Shown: piece by piece, positions 25,001 to 34,000 of the stretch | Numbering within the stretch: position 1 is the first letter of the stretch | Layout: every line of letters starts with the position of its first letter | The notes under the pieces: generated by a model | What the model saw: only the letters and a program-made list of their open reading frames with translations | The model's database searches: none | Told to the model about the DNA's origin: nothing | From: Panorpa germanica | Lineage: Eukaryota > Arthropoda > Insecta > Mecoptera > Panorpidae | DNA: 64,000 bases | NCBI GenBank assembly: GCA_963678705.1 | Contig: OY783222.1 | Coordinates: 2,294,001-2,358,000 of the forward strand | Reading direction: 5' to 3' | Position numbers and translations under genes: made by a program

Positions 25001-28000
25001 TGGAATGACTTTGACATCATATTGGAGATGCGTATGATTTTTTTGTCATGAAAGAGTTCATTTATAGTTCAGTTTCTCACAATCGTTCATATGAAATGTC
25101 TGTTTTATCGGCTACAGATGACGGAACCACTCCACCTGTCGGAATACAAATGAAGATAAAGTTGATGCGAACTATAACTGAAGTGAAATAGTGATAGAAA
25201 CGTCACAAAAAGAGACACTTCACTAAATGTTTACTGGGTACTGTTTATAGTTCAAATTACGAGAGTTCGGCAGCGACTCATACTTAAAACAAGTTGTGGG
25301 GTATAAACTGTCGATATAACTAAAAAGCACTGACTCACTTATTTTTCTATAATGTGTATTGACACGAATAAGATAAAATTCATTATCGTATTATAGATTT
25401 ATACCGCTCTTATAACATCTTTTAGGTATAAGTCACCGCCGAACTCTCGTGATTTGGACTATACTGATTATTCTGGAACAACATTTGGTTTGCGAACCAT
25501 AACTGAATTTATATAAAGCTATTTTTATTCAATTCACAACTTTATAGAGTTATTAACGATTGAAATAGTTATTTCTGTTATGTTAATAAATAAATGATAA
25601 AGCTGTTGACATCATTGCTTCCTCATCGTCTTCCCCATTACCATTTGCCATCGCTGTAGAACAAGAGAAGTGTAAAAGAGATGCAGGATTAAACGTCATA
25701 TCAATAGCATCTGTTGAGGCAATAAAAAATAACTAAAATTATTTCTCGAGTTATTAAAATCATCAACTACTAGGACAAGTACAAGAATATTACGCAGTAA
25801 AACAAAATTAAAACTTGAAATAACTTTTTTTTGGATATTTAATAAAAAAAATTAGTTAACCTCTACTTCAATAAAGAATTTAAAAATCAGTTCATAACAC
25901 AATTGTCTCATTCAGCTTTAACAATTTCTTATAAATCAGAATACTTAGAAGTCACAAAAGATAGGACTATAGAGATATAGAGTACTTTGTTTATATTTAT
26001 GTACTACTTACACATAACCTCACTTTATATTCTTTTTATTCTCTTTTTCTCATTATTTCACTAATAGACTTTAGTCTGGACAGTTCTGGCTTTTAAAATC
26101 ATTCCATTCAATCAGAGAGACAACACTGAACAGGCAACTTGCCAAAAGATCGCACAACACAAAGCAAAGTCTATCACCATCGCTATCGCAATCGCAATCG
26201 CAATCGCATCACGTTGTCAAACATGCGCACGCATCGACGACATGTCGTTATTATTTAGTATTTGTCAAAATATAATTAGGTAAACAATAATTAGTTAAGG
26301 TGAATTTCACAGCCACTCTGTATAAGCATTCTAAAGCATAATAATTATACAGTATGGTAAAACGTATTAGAAAATGTATAGAATACTTCGCGATAACTCG
26401 GACTCAGTCGGTTTCACTCGGGGTAAAGAATACTCATGAAACAAAAAATACATTTTTAAAAAAAATCTTGTCTAAACATTAAATATCTGTGTCTTTAATA
26501 TCTAATCCGGCACTGCTTTTAGATGTTAGGCGTCTAATAAGATTTCACTCTCACATTCTTGTGAACCACGTTTCCTGTTCAGACAACTTAAGTACATATT
26601 ATATCTCGTTTAAAAATATATTTTTAAAATATGTCATTTTTTTCTTGATATATATAAATCATAAAGTGACATAAATCATAATCAGATAAACGTACTCTTT
26701 TAGAAAACATAATAATTACAATAATTATCTGCAAGATTGTTTCTTTAATGCAGTGAAATATTTCCTTATATATAGCGAGATACATGAGGGCCTTATTAGG
26801 GCCGTGCCAGGTGTATACATATGAGGTCTGTTCTAAAAATAAGGTTAATTTTCAAATTTCGCGGGCTACGTACATTCGATTATCGATTTTTTTATTTTGT
26901 TATGTTGGTACACTCGTCTCGAACATATGTTCACAGTTTTAGCTATACAGCACATTTAGTTTGTTTGTGAGAGGCATAAAAGTTAGAAGTGTGTTGCGTG
27001 TTCGGCGATTTTCTGCTGTCGAAAAACATGGATCAAAGAGTTTGCATTAAATTTTGTGTGAAAAATGGAATCAAGTGTTCCAAAACACTTGAAATGTTGA
27101 AAGTGTTCGTACATTAGAGTCACCTTCCCTACTGGAACCTTATCAGAATTCTTACAACACCTATAGTAAAATTCCCCTCTGCTCGATCAATTTCAAAGTG
27201 AAATTCGATTGTCTTACTCACTTAAATTAATAAAAACTTGGATCTGCCGTTTTCTCAATATTTTCTTTCAGACATTTTAGGTCCAATGTATTCAAGAGAG
27301 ATCTACGTTCTGTATTTGATATAAACAATTCGGATTAATCGCAAAAGTATAAAGAGATTTGTAATGTAATCAAATGTTGAAAATATTAAACAATGTTAGT
27401 TAAAACTCAGTTCAATGACAGCTTCTGTATTAGGCTAGAGCAGAGCTTTGGAACCTTTTCTGTATAAATATAAAACATAAAAGAGTATTTTCATTATGAA
27501 CATTTGTAATTTCTGATATCAGAATAATATATTTGAGCGGTGCACTTGTTGTAGATTTTATTGTAATAAATATGATGGTTTAATATATATTTCGGAGTTG
27601 AAAATTAAATATTACCGAGGTAACGGTTTAGAACAGGTAAAATTTAAGGTGCTGACTTGTTCTTATTGTGATTAGATCGTTTCAAAGTAAGGAGAACGTT
27701 TATTCAAGAAAGAGCGAGAGTTATGTGATCTATGGTGAACAAATTATTGTTTTTGTTTCTTAAAATCATATTTCTAGTTGCTAGTATCTTCTAAAACACA
27801 TATGTGGGTCTAATAGATAACCTAAACCATATCTAAAATGTGTTTAACTTATTGTTACAAAGAAAAAAGGTTCCATGTCTCTGGTTTAGAATGCTTTACA
27901 AAGGTTCTATTTCTGTGTCCTCACGAAGTGTTAATTTGTTGTATTTTATAGACTGTAAACACATGCTCCATCTATTGTTGATAATAAATTTATTTTTATT

Positions 28001-31000
28001 CAATTATTAATAAATTTAATGTGTATTTTGTTAAATTTATTGCCTAGACTTATTTGATTATAATCTTTAGTTTTCTAAGTAGTCTGACTTTATTTGAACT
28101 GTTTCCGGCCATCTGTTGTATATATCTTCTGTTCGTATTTTACTACGTCTGAATTACTCCAGTAAATCACGACATATTATACTTACAGCTTTCTAAGTAA
28201 ATGTTACTGTCACTATTTATGTTTTAGAGTAGATCAAATTATTAGCAAGATGAATTTCGTAATATTTTCTTATTCTTGCAATATCTTTTTACCAGTAAGT
28301 CCTATAATAAAAATAGTTATGACCAATCTGATAGAAGACTAAATTTACTACATTTTCTTCATACAACACTTTTTTGTATGTCGTATAGATATTGAGCTAC
28401 ACCGCTGTGAAGTAGACCACTGAAAATTACTAACATTCAATAGCGAGTGCACGCGCTTACAATTATGCCAATATTTTCTAAACCCGTTATAGTATCTAAA
28501 AATATGATATATTATTTAAAAGGATTTTTAACGTTCTAAAAGTTTTATTTAAACATTTTTTTGATAAAATAAATAGTTTATATTATAAAAATAATTTTTG
28601 AATATTTTTATTTAATTTTGAAACTTTGATTATAGATTGCGGTTGTTCATCAAAACCGATGGAAATTTGACTATAGTATTGATTCCTTGTACGTCGAATA
28701 TCTTCTGGACCATTGACCACCAAACGCATTCTCAATATGGTAAGCATTAACATTACTTACTCTAATTTTTTAATCTAACTATATTTAATTAAACCTGTTG
28801 GTTATAAACAATAATTGTTAATTTCAGAAAAGAATCAACCAGGAATAAACATTTTCAGTAACAGTTCCGGTCAAATGGTCAGCTTTGGTAACAAAACTGT
28901 ATCTGCCGGTGTCTACACAATAGGTTTAGTGGCTTTAGAAAGAGACAGCTATGTCCGCCTCTATGCCACACAACGGCCAGGAGGACCACCATTTCTTGCA
29001 AAAACTCATGTACCTAATATCAAGTATAAAATTACCAACAAAAGAAGAAATTCCAGAGGAAACAACATGAGCATCAGATGGCGTTGGGATAGAAGGTAGG
29101 ATTAAAGTATTCATTAAAATACTTTTAGTAGTGTCGAGGGAGAGAAGCTTGCTAGGTTGTTGAAAGCTAATTCTCAATCACATTCCGGCTTTCCGGCTTA
29201 AATTTTAATAGGACTAACAGTCTTTATTTAAGAACAAGCTGTATTAAACATTTAGATACTTTCGATGTGTTGGAAAAATAAGTAATATCTTGAATATGTA
29301 TCTGAATTTATTATTATTGTTTATTGTAATGTTTTTGCTATTAGGCACTACATTCTTCAGCCTTAAATCCATCAATTACCCAGTAAACATTTTGGAGCAT
29401 TTTGGAGTCACTTTGACATCATATTAGAGATGCGTATGATTTTTTTGTCATGAAAGAGTTCATTTATAGTTCAGTTTCTCACAATCGTTCATATGAAATG
29501 TCTGTTTTACCGGCTACAGATGACGGAACCACTCCACCTGTCGGAATACAAATGAAGATAAAGTTGATACGAACTATAATTGAAGTGAAATAGTGATAGA
29601 AACGTCACTAAAAGGGACACTTCACCAAATGTTTACTGGGTACTTACCATTGTGCTTAATTACATTCCAATTCCAAAAGAAAAAAGATCTACAACTCTTG
29701 TCTCTTCGTCTCTTTGTCACTTCAGATTAAAATCACATATGCTCTGGCATTACTTTCCTCGTTCCTTTTCTCTATTTCCGCCATCCATCTCTTCCCTTCA
29801 CTGCCTCCCTTTAATAACTGCACAATATTCTTCTCGCTCATTACTTTTTTCAGACAAGCAAACTTAATGTGCTGCAGTGTTTCAAACTCCGTTTCATATA
29901 TCTGAATTTTAATCTACCATTTCATCACTGTATCAAAAACTGTATTAACTTCCAAGGAAGCTCTGTCATTCGTCTAACAGTCGTCAAGGAAGAACATGTG
30001 AGATCTTTACAATTCCCTGTACAGTTACTCTTCTAATCTAATTATCGAAATCAACTTTTTATTCCTTACTTTTAATGTTCTTCAATTTTTTTTCATAATC
30101 AACATTCCTCTAAGTAGGCATTCACATTTATTTCTCACATTTATTTAAAATAACGTCATTTCTTCAGATTTACACTTTAAGACGATCATACCAGTATGTT
30201 CTCCATCTTCCATGGTCTCGATTCTTTCCTGTTTTGTCTTGTCCATCGTGGCCATCGTGTCCATCGAGGACGTGGTAATGTCACTACTCGATTGTGATAA
30301 TCAGATAGCTGATTGAAAAACATCTTTTTATAGAACATACTCTCATCATCCTAGCTGAACGGATCAGATCAGATCCAGCATCATGTAGGATGGACCATTC
30401 CACTATGGTTTATAGATCACTAACCTTATTGCGATGGATTGACAGTGATAGATTTATCAGTTATAACAACACGTTTCTAAATTAATTATATTTATAATAA
30501 TTTTCTTGGAAATTGCGCGAGATATCTGCAATGATATTAATCATTGATTGAAATTGATGTTAATAAATGTGTATTGGCGTGTCTAATTTAATAAATATCT
30601 AAATATTGACGGAGATATAGCAATTACAAATTCGAATTGTAGTTTTAGTGCTAGAGATGTCGGCCATGTTTATGACGTAACATGTCTGCACTATTAAGCG
30701 CTCTATGGATAAGAGTGGTGTGTTGAATATGCTATCTCTTTTACGCTCTGTTGTAGTTAAGACATAGGACACTATCCCATTGTGATTGCAAGGATTGTTA
30801 TTCAAAGGGACTACGTTTTCACATTTGTTAACCATGCGGACACTTAACTTTAGAGTGTCATATGAAATAAATGAAAACTATTGTATAGGATAATGATTAC
30901 TTGTCGTTCATGAATTATTTTACCATGTAAAGTGAATAGTTTTGTAGAATGGCTCCTGACTAAGACTTAACTTACAGTTCAGTGCATTTGAACGAACGAG

Positions 31001-34000
31001 GACTTTGACTAATGGTAACTTTTAACTCGTATTAAAACAAACAAATAATTTCCTATAAATCAGACGATTGGAAACTAGAAGACCTATGGTAAATTGCATT
31101 GTTAGCTCATGTCTGTAGATTAATACATATAGTTAACCAACTACACCGATAATTATCATAATATATGTAATGCTAATAAGGCATTAACAACAAAACTGTT
31201 GAGAAAGGTCTTTTCAGACCAGATGACAGCTCTTCTACGAAGATTAAAGGTAATAAGACGTGAGAATAATAATAATATGTGAACATATATCGTAATGTTT
31301 ATTTATACATAATATAGCATAACATAACCTGCCTCAACGTCTTATTCGAATGAATTGAAACATATTTAATTCTTTCATTGTTACTTTGTACAAGAATATA
31401 CTCAAGCACAGGGTGATGCTAAAGTAACGATACGTCTTTGATAACTCTTTCAAATATTGCATTCAAGTCATGTCCTTATTTATCACTTAACACGCTAATA
31501 TCTCGAAACAAAGACATCTATTTAAAAATAAATTGCAGATTTGAAATCAGCGTAAAAAACTACGCCTAAAACCATTCAAAATTAAACAGAATAAAATGTT
31601 GAATTTTTATGAAATTAACAAATAAAATATGTTTTCTAACATAGTTTTTTATGCTGGTTTCAAAAATGAAATCCATTTTTAAATATCTCTATTAATTATG
31701 CCTAAACATGCCGATATCTCGAAAACCGGGACACCTACCAAAAAACAAATTTCAAATTTGAAATGAGCGTACAAGTACGTCAAGAACCATTCAAAAATAA
31801 ACAACATAAAAACTTCAATTTTTATGAAATTAACAAGAGTATAACCTTGTTAATTAACCTTTAAAAATTTGATAAAAACTCAATATTTTCTTTTGACAAA
31901 TTAAATATATTTTTTAACGTAGTTTTTTGCGCTGATTTCAAAATTGGAAACATTTTTAAATATCTGCATTATTTACGCCTTAACGTGCCGATATTTTAAA
32001 AACCAAAGTACTTATTTAAAAATAAATTGCAGATTTGAAATGAGCATAAAAATTTGTTAAGCGATATAAAATTTTCAATTTGTATCAAAATAACAAGAGT
32101 ATAACCTTTAAAATTTTGAATAAAAAGCAACTTATAAACAAAGTAATAACTACTTGGCTCTGACTACAGACGATTTTACATCGACAAGGCAAGTTATTTC
32201 ATCAATAGAAAACAATATATCTCAAGAGTCGTTACCAACGGACTCTCACTTAATAACTAAGTCTAAAACAAAATAGGTTTTTTCAACACAACTCATCCAT
32301 TGTTTTTTGTGTACCCTGTATTATTGTACGTTTGTTCGTATAATGCACTCCTTTTCATTTCGTTGCGTTGTTCTGTGTGTATTTGCCTTCAAGGTGAGGC
32401 AGTATGGATTTCAAAGTTTTTATTTTCCATTAACAAGTTCATTGATATATACAATTTAATATTAACTCGATTTTAAGAGTTGTTTCAAATGATTATATAC
32501 ATTTCTTGGTATTTTTATTATGTATATGTGTTGTTATAACAATAACAGTTTGTTATAATGATTGTTAAATATTCTACAATGAACAGAGAGAAAATAAGCG
32601 TTGGTTATAGTGGCTTAAACACCACAAGAAACGGGCTTGTGAACCATGTCTTAACTTCTATAAAACTCCAAGACATGTAACGTCACGTTCGCTTTCTTGC
32701 TATCTCTTTTATACAACAGTGGGAGGAGTGCTAAATTATCATCTCTTATCAAACACTAACGACAACGCGATTAATTCTAATTACGATAATTAATTTTCAG
32801 CAAAGTAGACCCTCATCTAATGCATTACTGCCTTTCTGTAAACTCCCGTGTAAACTATCCTACACTGTGCCGAGCAATTGGTGATTCCGGTTCCGGAATA
32901 ATTCCACCATCATCATCAACATCTCTAAGTTCTCTTCAACGACATAAAACAGAAATAGCGCACAAAGCGGCAATATACAACACAAGCCAAAGAGGTAATA
33001 CATCCGAGAAAATCGTCTCTTATAAACACTTATTTATCTGATGGATAAATTTACCTGCAAGATACAAAAATCGGTACGAAGATAAACCAATCCGTTATAT
33101 TTCAGGTAGAGGAAGAGTAACTGATGAAAATATGCTTGTCCGATGTGTTAAAGACAAGACCTATACAGATATATCTGGTTTGGAAGCTGGAAAGGTGTAC
33201 TACTTCGATTTGTTTGCATTTGATACAACAACTAATGTATCATATCTCTATGGATCAATTGTACAAAAGCTTGATAAACCACGATCCTTAACCCTGAGAG
33301 ATGGTAGAGAAGAAATTATCAATTTTAGAACCTTGGACAAGGCAACATTTAAATTTAAAGTAAGAAATGTATGTATGTTAATATAATACACATTTAACAA
33401 TATTTAAACAACTATAATATCTTAAAACTAAAGAAGAAACTGTATGTTATAGGTTTGAGTCTTTGCTTTCCTTATTTATGTATTTTAAATTTCCATTTAA
33501 TATATTTCTTGACAGGTTGGACGTCGATCTGTACCTGAAATGTCTGTATACATAGTAGCTTGTGGTGGAGCTGTCGATGTAAAAATATTTAACAAGAAGC
33601 AGCAAGTAGCGCATAAAAGAATGATAGAATCTTATTCTAGAATAAAGGTTAAAAATGTTAAAAAGGGACAGAGATATATCATCAAATTAGCACCTAGTAA
33701 TGAAGAAGAAGGACAACGACTAACAAAAGCTGAGGTACTTATATATAAAGCTTTAGAATAAGTTTCCAAAGCATCTATAATTATCAAATTACACTAATTC
33801 TAAATTCAACAATATATTTCTGATTCTAAATTCATAATTCTAAGTTAATTCATCTTAATACAGTAATGACAACTTTCACAAATTTTCTTCTATTTTTTTG
33901 TATTACAGATTCGCGTAACAGCTAGACAACGGCCTCCCCAAATACCAGATTTGCCTAGAAATAGAGAAGTTCAAGAAATAACTGAAATGCGAAATTGTAC

